Part shown: positions 23,758 to 38,700 of the stretch, piece after piece | Layout: each line of letters begins with the position of its first letter | Numbering within the stretch: the stretch's first letter is position 1 | From: Periglandula ipomoeae IasaF13 | Lineage: Eukaryota > Ascomycota > Sordariomycetes > Hypocreales > Clavicipitaceae | Length of the DNA: 64,000 bases | Direction: 5' to 3' | NCBI GenBank assembly: GCA_000222875.2 | Contig: AFRD01000127.1 | Coordinates: 1-64,000 of the forward strand | The notes under the pieces: generated by a model | The model's input: the letters and a program-made list of their open reading frames with translations, nothing else | Told to the model about the DNA's origin: nothing | Database searches by the model: none | Position numbers and translations under genes: made by a program

Positions 23758-26700
23758 ATGATGCGAGATTCCCGCTGCCGGAGCCCTGAGAGCTCCAGGA
23801 GGCGGAAGCGGGATCAAAGGCGAGACTCGCGCGAGAATCTTGCCTTTATCCCGCCTCAACCAATGAATATGGACACAAACATGAACATGAGCATGCACAC
23901 ACCTACGCATTATCCAGAGTATTACCCTTCACATCCAACACCGACGGCGACTGCGACAACGAGGACCCGCGCTGGTGATGCTTCCGATAGAGACAGAGGC
24001 GTATACCGAGACCGAGGCGGAGACCGACACCACCAGGATCGTGGTCAACCATGGCAGCAATACCAGCAACAGGATCGCTCCGTCAGACAAAGAGCTGCCT
24101 CTGACAGCTCCGGCTCATTTTCATCGAGCTCAGTCGCGTCGTCGCTGCTTGACATCTCTCGCCACTACCCAGCCAAGACTCGATTCGGAGGCATCATTGG
24201 CACATTCTGGAAGGCCCCTTCAGAGCGACGGGTCCGTCGCCGAAGAAGTGGTCGAGCAAAGAAGCGTCGCGTGCTCTATTTCGGCAACTCCTCATCGTCT
24301 TCAGTCAACTCCGACCTGGCTTACGGAACTGGCTACATCCCCCGCAGCAAAAGCCGCGAGTTCAATAACAAGAATCGCGCCACTTCTGGAGGCTATCCAG
24401 TGCAAGACAGTAGAGATAAGGACCGGAGAAGCACAAAGGAATACGAGAGGAGCAATGTAGCCAGCGCCAGTCGACCCGGTGGCCCCAAAAGGGACAAGAC
24501 CGATGAAGAGATCCTCGCGATAGGCCGCCAGGTCTCCGACATTGCACGAAAGCAAAACGAGCACGATTTGCGAACTTCAGGCAGAATCAAAGCGTCCGGT
24601 TTGACAGTGGCGGCTGCCGCTGTCAATGAAGTTCGCAAGAAGAGACGAGACACCAAGACGCGAGGTATCGGCAGCTCTCACCCGTCACACGGCCCTTACT
24701 CGGACTCCAGTGACGATTCAGACTGGGAAGATGCTTCCGACGAGGAGGGAGGTTTCAGCGACGCCGAGTCAGCGCTTGCTTATGGCTCAGTCGTATCACA
24801 CGCCTTCCAGCCATCTCGACCTTCTTTCAATCCTGCAATGTCTGCAGCCGCTGGCGCCGTTGCTGGCGCAGGCGTCGCATCAATGGCTGGCCGATCTGGG
24901 ACGTCCTCCAGACCAGCAGAAAGTCTCCCAGCTCGTAACAGCAGAAAGAGCTCTATTGTGGACCCTCGGCTCTTCGGTCCCCAGAACTTTCTTCGAGGAA
25001 TGATCAATACGCCCTGCGGTTTTGGCGAGGGACAGCCTGTGGCTGACCATCAATTCAACAAGCTGCGCCGTGCCAAGACCGAGCCCATCTACAAAGGTCC
25101 TGCGCGAGACGTTTACCCTGGCCCAATCTCCGAACCCAACCGATTCGATGTCGGTGCCGCGTCTGGCATCACCGCTCAACAGGATCTTCCATACCGATCC
25201 CGCCCGGCTCCGATTCCTCTTCAGCAGCCGAGCCCGAAGGCACCAGTCTCTTCAAAGGTGTACCAGGCCGAGAAGTTGGAAGAGGAGAGCAAACGTGAGC
25301 CAGCCAAACACACACATACGCGCTCTGACGAGACCGGACTGGGTTTGGGTGTCAAGCTTACAGGGCTCGCGGCAGCAGCAGCGGCAGCTGTAGCACTTGC
25401 TTCGGATCGTAAAACCAAGAGAGAGTCACGTCGCGAGGAGCGCAGAGCCGAGCGCAAGGACGGGCTTCCTGAGACCAAGGACCTTGTGCGGGATGTCGAA
25501 CGAAGAGAGAAGGATAGCAGGCGCAGCACAGTTGATCCAACTGAGACACGAGACCGTGAGCGAGATTCAAAACGCCGCGACAGGGAAGTCGAGTCAGAAG
25601 TGAGCCGCAGGTCTAAGAGAGACTCATACTCTTCAAAATACCCCGACGAACGAGACCACAAGCGTCATTCACGCCATGAAGAAGATGAGACCCCGCGAAA
25701 GCGCCGCGAGAAAACGGCAGACCACTACCCTGAAGCAGAGTCTTCCCGCAAGTCTAAGCGCAGTGATGGTGATGGAGATCGGGATCGCGATTCGAAGAGC
25801 GAGGTTTCCAAATCCTCCAGACGGGACAGTAGGAAGTACGAGGATCGTGATGAAAGACGCAAGGACGAGCAGATTGCCGATAAGTCCATCGAGAAATATC
25901 GTTCCAGCACTCAAACTTCCGTACCAGATCCTTTCCAATTCCAAGTCGCTGATGGTGTCCTGGGCACATCTCTTGTTTCTGCTGCGACTGCTCCGGCTCG
26001 GCCTCTGACTCCTGCCATTGTCACAGTCGATCGGGAGCCCAATTTCGGCGATGAGCCCCCACGAGTGGCACAGTCCGAGACTAGACTAAGCCGCAGGGAC
26101 TCATTCGAAATTGAGCGTATGGTGGAGGACTACAAGAAAGCAGCGCGTGATGCACAACAAGACGCTGAGCCCCAACGATACGATCACGATGATAGGAACC
26201 GTGACACAAGGGACATTTATGAAGAAGCAAAACATTCAACAGCACCCATTGCCGCAGCGACGGTAGCATCGGCAGTTGCCATCGAAATGGCCCGATCGCG
26301 AGAACGTCATCGGGATGAGGACCACTCTCAGTCTGCCAAGGATCCGGTCCAGGAGGAAGCAGATCGGTACTATCGTGAAATGATTACGGCACAGAAGATC
26401 GCAGCCGAGGAACAACGGTCTCGCAGCGCGACCCCCGATAAGTCTATTGTCAACAAATATGACGATGCTTCTCAACCATCTTCCTTCACCATAGTCACAC
26501 CCCCCGAGATGGAGGAAGCCAAAGCAAAGGAAGTCCTGTATGCAGTGCCTGATGCAGACGTCAGAATCGACAACAAGATCTACCCCGAAGAGCTCCACAA
26601 GTTCCAAGCGTTCGGTCGGTCGTCGAACATTTTCACCTCGCGCGACCCGTCTTGTGAGCGCGAGCGTCCAGTCTTGAATCTCGTTTATCCTACCCCAGTG

Positions 26701-29700
26701 CCCAGCCGCCAGCCAACACCTAGTCTTTCCCGAGGTACAAGCGAAGTTGGTGACAGATCAGATCCAGGGGCTCAGCGGCGAGACCGAGACCAAGACCGTG
26801 GCAAAGACGAGGACAAGCAGAAGGACAGAGGAAAAGACAAGGATAAGGATAAGGAAAAGAAGAAGAAGTCCGCATCTAAAGAGGACAGTGTAGACGACTA
26901 TGTCATCGGACCTAAGGGTGAGCTCATCAAGTCTGCTCCCTCAACAGTTTCTTCTGCTTCAAAGTCTGTCACCTGGGGTGAGAATTCTACAAAGAGCTTC
27001 GAAGTCGAGAGACCGGAATCCCGAGGCGACACAGAATCCGCAGGGGGCAAAAATGATTCTGCTGATAAGTCCCGGCCTCGTCTTGACCAAGCCAGTCAGT
27101 GGGGCATGATCGCTGCTGCCATTGCAGGCAGCAGTTCCGAGCCTGCAAATGAGCCCGATGTCAAAGGGTCACGATCAAAGAAGAAGGCAAGCTCTGATGT
27201 TGGCGTCGGCTACCGCGATAGGTCAGGAATGGATCGTGATGACTTCAATGATGATGCCAAGTCAGAGCCGCCCATTCCTGGACCCAAACCTGTCAGCCCA
27301 ACTGCTGAGAAGATGCCAGGTGGCTTTTCTGATGACATCGAGTTCGCAGCCACTCTAGCAGCTGGCCTGAAGGACACTGGCTTTGATCCCAATATCGTCA
27401 TTGACGACCCTGCTTACCGCCGTCGATATTCACCTCCTCGCTCCAGTGAACCCAATGGAGATGGCTGGAATCACTCATCCTTCTCGGATGTTGTGACAGA
27501 TCTGACATCCAAGCAAAAGGCTGTGTCCGAACCCGGCTTCTTTTCCGAACCTATTGACATGACAAAGGAAGACCCAACAGCTGCCACAGATGACTGGGAA
27601 GAGGCGTTGAAGAGATTGAGCAAGAAAGAGAAAAAGAAGCTCGAAAAGGAAGCAAAACGCAAGTCTATGGATGCCAATGAGCCCCTGATTCCTCAGTCTT
27701 CCGATACTCCAGCCTTTGAAGACTTCGCCGACAGCCAGCTGAGCAAGAAGGAAAAGAAGAAGCTCGAGAAAGCCAAGCGGCAGTCAATGGAACTTACTGA
27801 CCCCTTGCCAATGGAAACATCCTCGATTGCGGTTGCTGAGTTTGAGGATGCCCCAGAGAGTCAACTTAGTAAGGAGAGGAAGAAGCTTGAAAAGGCTAAG
27901 CGTCCATCAATGGAACTCTCCGACACACTGCCTCTCGAGTCGTCTCAGACACCTGAATTTGAGGATGCTCCCGAAAGCCAACTCGATAAAAAGGAGCAAC
28001 GCAAGCGCGACAAGGAAGTGAGAGCTGACAAGAAGACTCTGGACGATCTTACAGGTTACAAAGATGCAACTCGAGACGACGATACCAAGACACGTGAAAT
28101 AGATGATGCTGAATGGGAAGACTCCAGCAAGAAAAAGTCCAAGAAAAGCCGGAAGAGCCGTGACTTTGATGACGACACATCTTCAAGGGTATCAGCCCGT
28201 TCAGACTATCCGGACGACAAATCGACTATTCGCGTAGTTGAGGCAGACGAGGAGTGGGATACTCCCAAGAAATCCAAGTCCAAGTCCAAGCGAGACTCTG
28301 TCGGCTCTGAAATCATATCTTATTCCACGACAGGGTCCGAGGTTGGCGACAGGGACAGTTCCACAAAACGCAGCAGCAAGTCGAAACGTCGAAGTGGCAC
28401 CGAATTCGACGATTATGGAGATGATCCACCTGATTGGAAAAAGGATCCCTGGGATAACCGGGAAGTGAGCTCAGTTGTGTCTGAGTCTCGAGGCGATGAA
28501 CGCCGCCGGGAGAGACGAAGCAAACGGTCATCATTGTACGACGATGACGACGCCAAGTCAGTTGCTTCTGCTCCTGGCTCGTCTCGCAAGAGCAAGCGAT
28601 CCTCTTTGTATGGAGATGAAGAGCTTGCCAGATCCTCTGTGTCTCTGGTAGGGTCAACTAGGCGTGGCAAGGACAAAGAGACCGACAAGAGCGAGAAGCG
28701 ATCCAGCGGTCTCTTTGCGACACTATTTAAAGGCAACAGCAACAGCAAAGATGATTCCAAGAAATTGGACAAGGAGTCTTTTTTAGATAATGCCGGCACC
28801 CTTGGCGCGGGTGTCGGCTTGGCGACAGCTGCCATCGTTGCTAGCAGCTCTCGCCCCAATGCCGCCCATGCCTCCTACGAAAAGGAGCTCGAGGCTCGCG
28901 ATGAGGCCAAGCCCTCCACATCGCGGAGCTTCGATGAGTTTGACCCAGAGATTGCTCCCCGAGCAATCAAACCCGCCATCGATCCCAAATATGGTGATCT
29001 GCTACCACTGCCTCCAAGTGAACCTGGTAGCCCAAAGACAACTCCGGAAGAGACACCAGACTTGCCAGCTTTGCCAGACAGTCGCCCGGATACACGGCCA
29101 GAGGAGCGGAGCCTCAAACGTGACATTTACTCTCACCGACGAAGGAAGAGTGCACAAGAAACGCCAACAAAGTCTCCCAGCAGCACTGCAATCCCGATCT
29201 CCCTGCGCCTTGGCCAAAGACATGGCGATGTTCCCAGCTCGCCGGGCAACTATCGATCACCTCCCAGTGGTTCACCTGTGACGACTCCTAACGCGACCCG
29301 CCGGACAGCTCGTATTTCGTGGGATAGCAGCAGAGAATTCAAGCCTCTTTACCTCCTCGAACACTCGCGACAGGGCTCTGCTGAAACTATTCCTCAGGTT
29401 GACCTGCCCGCCCTTCCTCCAAGTGAGCCCAGTGAGCCCCCTTCTAGGGAGTCGCCGGCGCCTGGCTTTGCTGAACTGGATGCATCTGGTGAAGTAGCCA
29501 ACCAGGGCCTTAGTCTCGATGATCTTGCAGACGTAGGTCTTCGTATCAATACCGATCTGGCTGCAGCTGCCCCGTCCCAAGATATTGCTGGGTCACAGGA
29601 GACGACGCCCAAGGCTACCGTGAAGCCGGAGTTTCCGTCTTTGCCAGCATCTCAGGAAGCCACAGAAGCTTGGACAAGTGCCGAGGCGGATCCTGTTCCT

Positions 29701-32700
29701 GTCGACTCCATGTCCAAAGATAGAAGCTCATACTTGCTGAACTCTGCCCCGTCGTCCACGAAATCCAATAAAACTGTGGCCAGCGTGGGTGCGTTAGAAA
29801 GCCCTCCCAACTCTACCCCGACCAAGAACCTCATGGTCGAGAGTGCATTGCCAGACATTGCAGAGGACCTGACTTCTGCAGACGAACATTTCTCCGACGC
29901 ACTAGAAGGGCCACATTCTGACACTTTCGAGGAGGCGCGCGACTGGATCGACGATGTCCAACCCTCTGAGCCTGTTGACGAGCCTGTTCGAGTGGTAGAA
30001 GCTACCGAACAAGCTGCGCCTGTGCTACCCACACCCCTTCCCGCGGAAGAGTCTGAGCCCGAAGAATGGAAGAGCATGTCTGCCAAAGAAAAGAAAAAGG
30101 CAAAGAAGGCCCGAAAAAGCAAGGACTTGTCGCTTGCAAGTGCCACCGCTGCAACAGCCGCGGCCACTGCAATCATCGCCCCTGTGTTAACGGAGGAGCC
30201 AGTGCAGAATGAGGACTCATCCGAACCTGTGCAGACCGAAGACGTATTTGAGCTACCCAAGAAAGGAAAGAAGGGCAAGAAAGGGAAAAAGAAGTCTCTG
30301 CCGCTGGAAGACGATGCCACAGAAGCCCCTAAAACCGACCCGGGAACTGACGACCATCCCCCAGGCGCTGCTGAAGCTGTCGAAGAATCCAAAGCCCTCG
30401 CCGACCCCCTTCTCGCTGACGTTGAAGCTGACAAGTCGCTGCAAGACATTGATGCTCCCGCAGCTCCATTGAGCGACAACAAGGTTGAGGACAAATCTCT
30501 GCAGCAGGACATGCCTGTCGACACGGTTCAAGAAGCAGCCGCAGCATCGAAGGATGAGCCTATCGCAAGCAATACAGAGAATCAGGACCTTCAAACATCA
30601 GCCGAGCTGCCACAGCCAGATGAATTCGAGACGACAAGCAAGAAGAGCAAGAAAAAGAAGAAGAAATCGAAAGAGGCTCCTACTGCAACCCCTGAAGAAC
30701 CTCCTTCTGCTGAAAGCGGTGCTGCGCCCACAACTGATCCCATCGAGCAAGTTGAGGATTTGGACAAGACGATCGGTCTCCCTTCTTCTACAGATGCTCC
30801 TGTCAACGTTGACGTGGATGCTCCCACAGAAACACCTGGCACCGCGACGCCTTCTACTGAACTGGCCACTGGTGGTGATCCTGAAGAGATGTGGTCAGCG
30901 CCACTCTCAAAAAAGGACAAGAAGAAGAAAAAGAAGAAGACACTGCAAGTCGAAGAGTCTTTACCGGTAGAGCCAGAGTTACCACCTACGGACTCATCAG
31001 AGAAGTACGAAGCCAAAGAAACGACTACTGAGCCAACTGCAGTAGCCATGGTTGAGACTCCTCCAACACAACGATCTTCCGAGCCTGAAGCGGCATCTGA
31101 ACCAGTAGAAGCCGACTTTGCTCCTGTCACTTCGAAGGGCAAGAAGAAAAAGAAGAAGAGCTCGCAAGTTGAAGAAGAAACGTTGCCGGCAGAGGAGTCA
31201 CTGCCCGTTGTTCAGGAGGACCAACCTCAAGTGGAGAAGGAGATCAAAGAGCCAGCCGCTACAGAAACCCCGATTACAGACGTCGTGTCCATTTCTGAAG
31301 AGCCGGCCGCCATAGAGGAGGCACCGGCCATATCGGCTCCAATCTCAACTGCGCAAGAACCAGAAGAGATACGCGAGGCGGAGTTTGCGACTGTGTCCAA
31401 GAGCAAGAAGAAGAAAAAGAGCAAGCAGCTTGATGAGCCAGTCTCGACAGTTCAAGAGCCCGAGGTCCCTGCGGCCGAGGAAAGCCAGCCTGTTGTGGCC
31501 GAATCTCCTGTGGCCGACTCGTCCGTTCTACCTTCCGAAGACGTTCAAGAACCGGCTGAAGCTGGCGAATCTGACTTTGCGCCTGTGACCAAAGGCAAGA
31601 AAAAGAAACAGAAGCAAAAGAGTATTCAGCTTGATGAGCCCTCGCCGGCAGAGAAAGAATTAACTGAGCCCCCAGCCAATGATGTTGAGAGTCAGCAGCC
31701 TACTGCAGATTCAACGAGTATCGAAGAGCCATCTGCGCCCTTGCAGGAACCAACCGAGGACGATTTCGCCCCTGTGTCGAAGGGCAAGAAAAAGAAGAAG
31801 AGGCAGAGTGCTCAGTTCCAAGACTTTGTGCTAGGAGATACAGCCAACGACGCTCCCATAACTGCACATGATCAGTTCATTTCAGCTCTCCCAACTGATC
31901 CAACTCTCGATCCTGAGCCACTCACTCAAGAGCCGACTGCTATTGCTCAGGAGCCTGCGGAAGCTGCCGAATCTGATTTTGCTCCAGTGACCTCGAAGAG
32001 CAAAAAGAAGAAGAAGAAGGGCCCCCAACTTGAAGAGAACTCCTTTGATTCGTCCAAGGCTGCGTTTGAGTCTAAGGAGCAGTCCGAAGCTCAAAAGCCC
32101 GAGACTGACCTGCCTATCGAAACAACAGAAGTCGTCGTTGACCAGGCTCCTGCCGCTGAACAATCCATAGAACCCACTGAAGCTGATTTTGCCCCTGTCA
32201 CCAAGAGCAAGAAAAAGAAGAAAGACAAGCGCAAGTCCGTTCAGTGGGAAGACTCGCTGCCAGACCCTAGTTCTGAGACAACGGGGGCTTCTACTCCAGT
32301 TGTCGATGCCTCGGAGGAGGTCAAGACTGCGGAGCCCATGTCAGCTGAACAACCCGCCAAAGAACAGTATGAAGAACAAGCACGAACATTGGAGACTGAA
32401 ATATCCGAGCCACTCTTCTCACAGGGCGATGCTCCGATTGAGCCCACTCAAGATGAGGCGACAAGTTCGGAGCCGACACAGACTGAACAAACCGAGATCA
32501 AGCCCGTTGACGATGCACCTGCCGAAGACTCTTGGACTGAATCTGCCTCATCCAAGAAGAAGAGCAAGAAGAATAAAAAGAAAGCCAGTCAAACCAATGT
32601 GTGGGATCTTTTGGAAGAAAAGCCAGTCGACACTCAGGTTGCCGAGTCTGCCGATGTTCAACTTACAAAAGACGGCATCGAAGACATTCAGGGACAGCCA

Positions 32701-35700
32701 GCTTCCGAGGCTATCTCTGATACCGTCGTAAATGACTCTGAACAGGCTGCAGAAGCCAGCGCCTCTGAAAAGCCACCTGAAGCCACAGCTGAAGATGAAT
32801 GGAGTATCCCTTCTACAGGCAAGAAATCGAAAAAGAAGAAGAAGGGCAGCCAATCAGCTTCAGCTCCCGAGTCAGAGACCCCCAAGCTTGCTGAGAAGGA
32901 GGCAGTCGAACATATGCCCCTCACTGAGGAGCCCGCTTCGATTGAAGAACCCCAACCTTCTACAGAACCAGATGCCGCGGTTGCGGTTGAAACACCAATT
33001 GAAGAAGAATGGCCGCAGGCTGTTGGAAAAAAGAACAAGAAGAAGAAGCGCCAAAGCCTGACTGCTGAGACCAGTGTCGAGGATCAGCAGCCCACAGAAT
33101 CACCTGCGGAACCTGCTGACACTGCTGTCGAAACTCCAGTGGCATCAGACAATCTGGAAGCAGTGACAACTCCGGCAGAGGACGAATGGCAGCAGGATAC
33201 CGGAAAAAAGGGTAAGAAGAAGAAGAAGCGCCAGAGCCTGACAACTGAGCCCGTACCGGAGGCAGTGGCCTCTTCTGACCTTCCTGCTGAGACCTCGACG
33301 CTTACTGAAATCTCCAACACTGCGGAGCCGACTCCAGATGCAACCCCTCTCGCGGCCGATCCTGAAGCAGAGTTCGAGGTTCCCAAGAAGGGCAAGAAAA
33401 ACAAGAAGAACTCTCTTGCCTGGGACGTCGATGTCGTCGAGGCCCCCACTGAGCCTGTCTTGGAGCTCCCGAACGTGGAGCAGCCAATCGCGGCGAACGA
33501 GGATATTAAGAACGAGGATACACAGACAAGGGAAACCGACACAGCCCCTAACGTGACTGATGCTGTTGTACCCTCTGGCATCAATGATGAAGACAAGTTG
33601 GCAGAAGTGGACTCACCTGTAAAAGGCGTCACAGATGTGCCGCCTCAAGAACCTCAGGACTCCAAAGACCCTACCCAAGGCTCCGATGCCAAAGGATCGG
33701 GAAGCCCCGCAAACGATGCCGACTTCTTTACTCCCGTGAAGCTCTCAAAGAAGGACAAGAAAAAAAAGAAAAAACTTGCGCAGGAGGAGTCCCGGGCAGA
33801 CACAGCTGTAGAGTCTACACCAGAAGTTCAAGCCAGAGGTATTGATGCTTCTGCTGGGTCCATGTCTCTGTCGAAGGAGTCGGCAGAGACCTCTCCAGTA
33901 CCCGGTGAAGCAATCGCTGTTGCGCAACCCGGGAAATCAGAAGCCAATACAGAAGATGCTTGGGGTGGGTTCAATCCTATGCAGCCCGAACAGGATAAGG
34001 GGAAAAATGAAGCTAAGATTAGTGAATCTCACCATTTAGGTAAAACGGAACCCACTCCCGCAGATCAATCTGCCATCGAGCCTACCCACGAAGCGTGGTC
34101 GAAGCCTAGTGCTGCCCTTGACGACGAACCCGCTGATGCCGCAGCTGCCAATGTAGTAGACCAACCCCGAGGCTTCGGCGCGCTTGAGGCTCAGGAGCAG
34201 GAGGCAGATTCAGGCAAAGGTGGAGCCAATGACGATGAATGGGAGGTTGGACTTTCCAAGAAGGACAAGAAGAAAAAGAAGAAGGGCAAGGCTTTGGAAA
34301 TGGAGGCTGATGTGAGCTCGAAGCTTGCTGAAGAGACCTTGGTCTCAGAGCAGCCCGAGACAATTAAGGGGGAGGATGTTACTGGGGATTCATGGTCCGA
34401 ACCTGTGTCAAAGAAGGACAAGAAGAAGAAGAAGAAGAAGGCCAAGCAGGGCTCCCAGTACGATGATTTCCCAGAGCAACCCATCCTCAGTCAGGACGCC
34501 GATGACTCCCACCACGCTGATGCTCGACCAGAGGACGAAAAAGCCGACCCCCTGGACCTTGCAACAACAGCGCAGAATACTGGGCACACTGATTTGAGCG
34601 ATGCGGCACAACGTGATGTTACCTCCGGACTCCCAGAAAAATTTATCCCCGATATGGTATTCGACAAAGCCATCATGACAGAGAGCCAAGCACCCATGGA
34701 CCAGCCTGAAAATACAGAGAGTTCTGTTCCGATTGTCCAAGAGGACCTCAACACTGCCGGAGAATCATCTGTCCTGCCAAGCGGCGATTCTGAAGTGCCA
34801 GTGGCGAAGGATCAGCTAGCAGATGACGAGTGGTCGGTCCCCCCTACCAGCAAGAAAGACAAGAAGCGCAAGAGTCAAGTAGACGCTTTGCCCTGGGACG
34901 AGCCCGATCCAAGCACATCTGAGCAGACCGCGAAGGATACATTTGTCCAGGGCAATGACGCTGCCTTACCCGACGTTCCCGCGACCATTCCGGATGTCAA
35001 TGTGGAAAGGGCGGATGACACAGGATTCGGACGATCCGCGGGTGCCAGTGCAAGCCTTCCAGAAGCTGAGAAGTTGGCTCAGGACCTTGGAATGGAGGAT
35101 GCATCAGCGCCAACCATCGTTCCGTTCCCTGAACCAGAGGCTCTTGCTGGCGTTGAGCGTGACAGCCAGCAGCTTCAAGATGACCCAGCCAATGACTCTT
35201 GGAGAGACGTTCCGCAAAGAAAATTGTCTAAGAAGGACAAGAAGAAAAAGAAGCAGCAGGCTGACATGGCGCAAGAGCTGGTGGAAGAACCCAAGGAAAT
35301 AAGCGCGGAAGAATCTGCGCCTACGGCCAGTGCAGACGAGCCCATCGAGAAGCCCGCTGTTTCTGAAGACCCCTCGGCTGAGCTCGAGGAATGGCAGCCT
35401 ACCAAGAAGTCCAAGAAGGACAAAAAGAAGGCTGCCAAAACCGCTCTTGCTGGTACAGCCCTGGCAGCCACCGCAGCAGCTGTATCCGTGGTCGATGCCA
35501 TTACACCCTCCAACGAGGAGGAAGACAAATATCATGCTGATGGCGCTGACGCACCTGCCCAGCCCAAGGGAAGTAGTTCCTGGGCCGACGAAATGGAAGA
35601 CGTAGATCCTTTAACCACTGCAGAAGCAGATTCTACGACGATGCAAGATCCACAGCAAGAAGACGATTTCGGGTTTACAACCTCGGCCAAGTCTAAGAAG

Positions 35701-38700
35701 GGAAAGAAGGGCAAGAACAGGTCGAAAGACTTGTCCGCAGATGACTATCCAAGTCCTGAGGCAACACCTGCTGCTGAGCCGCTGCCGATTGAAACGGCCC
35801 AAGACACCGCTAAAGAAAGCACCCAGCACACCGAAATTACAGATGAAAGCCTACCAATCGAGACCGACGCACCAGCACCAGTTGAAGCCGAGGACGAATG
35901 GGCTTTGCCCACGAAAAAGAAGGGCAAGAAGGGCAAGAAGAATAAATCCAGTAGTGGAACAATGACGCCTGCAGAGCAGCCAATTGCTACTGAAGTCCCT
36001 ACGCCCGATTTGGCCCAAGAGACTGAACAAGCTACTAATCCGGCCGCAACAACAGAAACCGATCCTCTTCCTGTAGAGGCCGAAGTTCCCAAAGCGATTG
36101 ATGTCGATGATGAATGGACCATGCCTGTCAAGACAAAAGGTAAAAGGGGGAAGAAGAGCAAGTCAAGTGGTTGGACTACACCAGCTGAGCCAACGCCTGT
36201 AAATGAATCAGACCAAGCTCTTTCGATCGAACTGCCAGTCGTCGAGGCAGAGACGGCGCCAGCCGATCCAACACCTGTTATTGAACGAGATCAAGTACCC
36301 AAAATGGCAGCACCCATTGTTGAGGCGGAAGTGACGATAGTAGAATCTACGCCTGTCCCTGAGCCCGAAGCAGTAGTGGCTGATTTGACACCAGTTCCGG
36401 AGCTGGGATCAACAGCCGCCATGGTACAAGAGCCTCTGGCCCAGTCTGCTGATGACATTGTGGTAGAGCCACAACCAGTCAATGTGGAAGATGAATGGGC
36501 TATGCCTACGAAAAAGAAGGGCAAGAAGAGCAAGTCAAGCAGCGGAGCAATTACACCGGCAGAAGCGGCAGCACCTATTGTTGAATCGGAAGCTGCACCT
36601 GAAAAGGCGGATAACTCAATCGCTGAGCCACTCCCTGCACCTACCGACGAAGGTATTGCTACCCAGGATGATACTTCCGCCACTGAGCCACAGCCTACAA
36701 TTGACGAGAATGACATTTCTACTCGAGATGACGCTTTCATGATTCCATTACAGAGGCATGAAACCGCTGAGCCATTGGCCGAGGCAATGAAGGTTGTGGC
36801 CGAGCCGAAAGAGGTCGAAGACGCCCCGGCGGTTGCTGATGATGAGTGGGCTCTTTCCTCCAAAAAGAAAAATAAGAAGGGCAAGCAAGGTAAATCGAGC
36901 AGTGGCGTCATGACTCCCGTTGACGAAACGTATGTCTCTGAGAAACAAGAACAAACGCCATCAAAGACAATGGAGACACTCAATACGCTTGATAACACAC
37001 CGAAATTTTTGGAATCTTTCAACCCTTCTATGCACCCTGTAGACGTCCAAACAGAGCAAGAGTCTCAGGCACAAGATGAACCACAGGCACAGAAGGAACT
37101 CGCAGAAACTTCTCAGTTCATTGCCCAGAGCAACAACGACAATGAGGAATGGGACATCCCAGTTAAGAAGAAGGGCAAAAAGGGAAACAAATCCAAAGCT
37201 GGAAGCGGTTCAATGACTCCTACGACACCTCTTGACACGCAGCTTGAATCAACCAAAGGAGAGCGACCGTCAGCCCTTGACGAAGCATTTACGGCAACGA
37301 GAGTGAACGAGCCATCTCTGGCTTCCGCCGTAGACATCGCTACATCTACGGAGCCCATCAATGAGGACGACGAATGGGCTCTTCCTGATAAGAAGAAGAA
37401 GGGCAAAGGCAAAACATCCAAATCTGCGTCAGTTCCTACTTTTGATGAATCAGTGGTCCCGGCATTGACGGTCGGAGCAGACGAAAGCAAGGATCCAGAT
37501 AACTTCGCCATGGACATGGCCACTAGTACAAGAGAAGCGTCAAGCCACGCATCTGAAGCAAATATGCCGTCAACTACGCTTCAAGAGACTATTCATGACA
37601 ATTCTACATCAGAGCAGGGCCTTGGAGACGCAACAAGCGCTTCCGTTGCCACCGCTGCTGATCGCTCAATTGAAACCAATGAGCCGACAGCTTCGGTAGA
37701 AGCGACACCTGACGACACCTGGGCGGTTCCTATAAGCAAGAAGTCCAAGAAAGACAAGAAGCGAAAGTCAAGTCAAGTATTGGTCCTCGACTCGCCCCGG
37801 GATGAGCCTGTCGCGCATGACGAACTAGTGCTGGATCTGCCTGAGAATCGTGATGAGCAAGTTGCTCATGATGAATGGGGCGATGACTTCTCTGTGCCAA
37901 AGTCGAAGAAAAAGAAGGGCAAGCAGCCGAGTGAGCCGCGAGCAGAGCCTGTCACCAAAACGAACGCCCCTGAATCTACAGTTGAAGCACACACAGACAA
38001 GAACACCACGTCCATCGACGACGTTTGGGGAGATGATGCGGTCATGAGCAACAAGGAGGATCAGCAGCAGGGAACTCTGCCGCGGGTTATTAGTGATCCA
38101 TCACCAAAAGACAATAATAAGAATGCGCCGGCGCCCGCTGAGTCAGCTTCTGCGGCTGGCGCAATCGCCGGTGGCGTTGCTCTTCTAGCCGAGAAGTTTG
38201 GTGGTGGTAAGAAGAAGAAGACGGCGAAGGGGAAGCAAAAGAAGATTTTGGATAAGAGGCAGCCGCAAGAGGACGATCTCTTCGATGATCCAGCCCTGTG
38301 GGAAGGAGCAGATAAGAAGGGCTTGAATGAAAGCAAAGACGCGGAGCTTCACGAGGATTTCTGGGGAGGAGCCGCTGAAGACGAGAAGGAAGTGGACGAA
38401 GTCCGGGAAGAGATACCAAAAGAGGCGGTGGAGGAAGCGAAGGCGCAAGTGAAGGAAGACGCGAAGCGGGAAGACAAACACGAGCCAAAATTGGACGCGA
38501 CAAGCTCTAGAGAGTTCAAGGAAACTCTGCCAACCCCCATGAGTGGCAGCTTCACGGAGTCTGATGGAGGTTGGAAAGAAACATCAAGACAAGGAGTACC
38601 CATTGATGATGAATTTACAGAGAGCCCCATCTTAGGTCGTGGTGATTCCACCCCTACAATACCCAAGGAGCCGGTAGGGCTACTGCGCCGGTCAGCTGGG

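Noticed and set aside
29652..37022. Long antisense ORFs inside the giant gene (for example 29652-30524, 30591-31142 and 36291-37022 on the minus strand).
   Set aside because: They are Ser/Phe/Leu-rich mirror images of Lys/Glu-rich repeats; the repetitive codon composition keeps the opposite strand open. No motifs or promoters.
27601..37940. Regularly recurring short similar sequences that could suggest a CRISPR or satellite array.
   Set aside because: They are in-frame degenerate coding repeats with variable spacing within one ORF.
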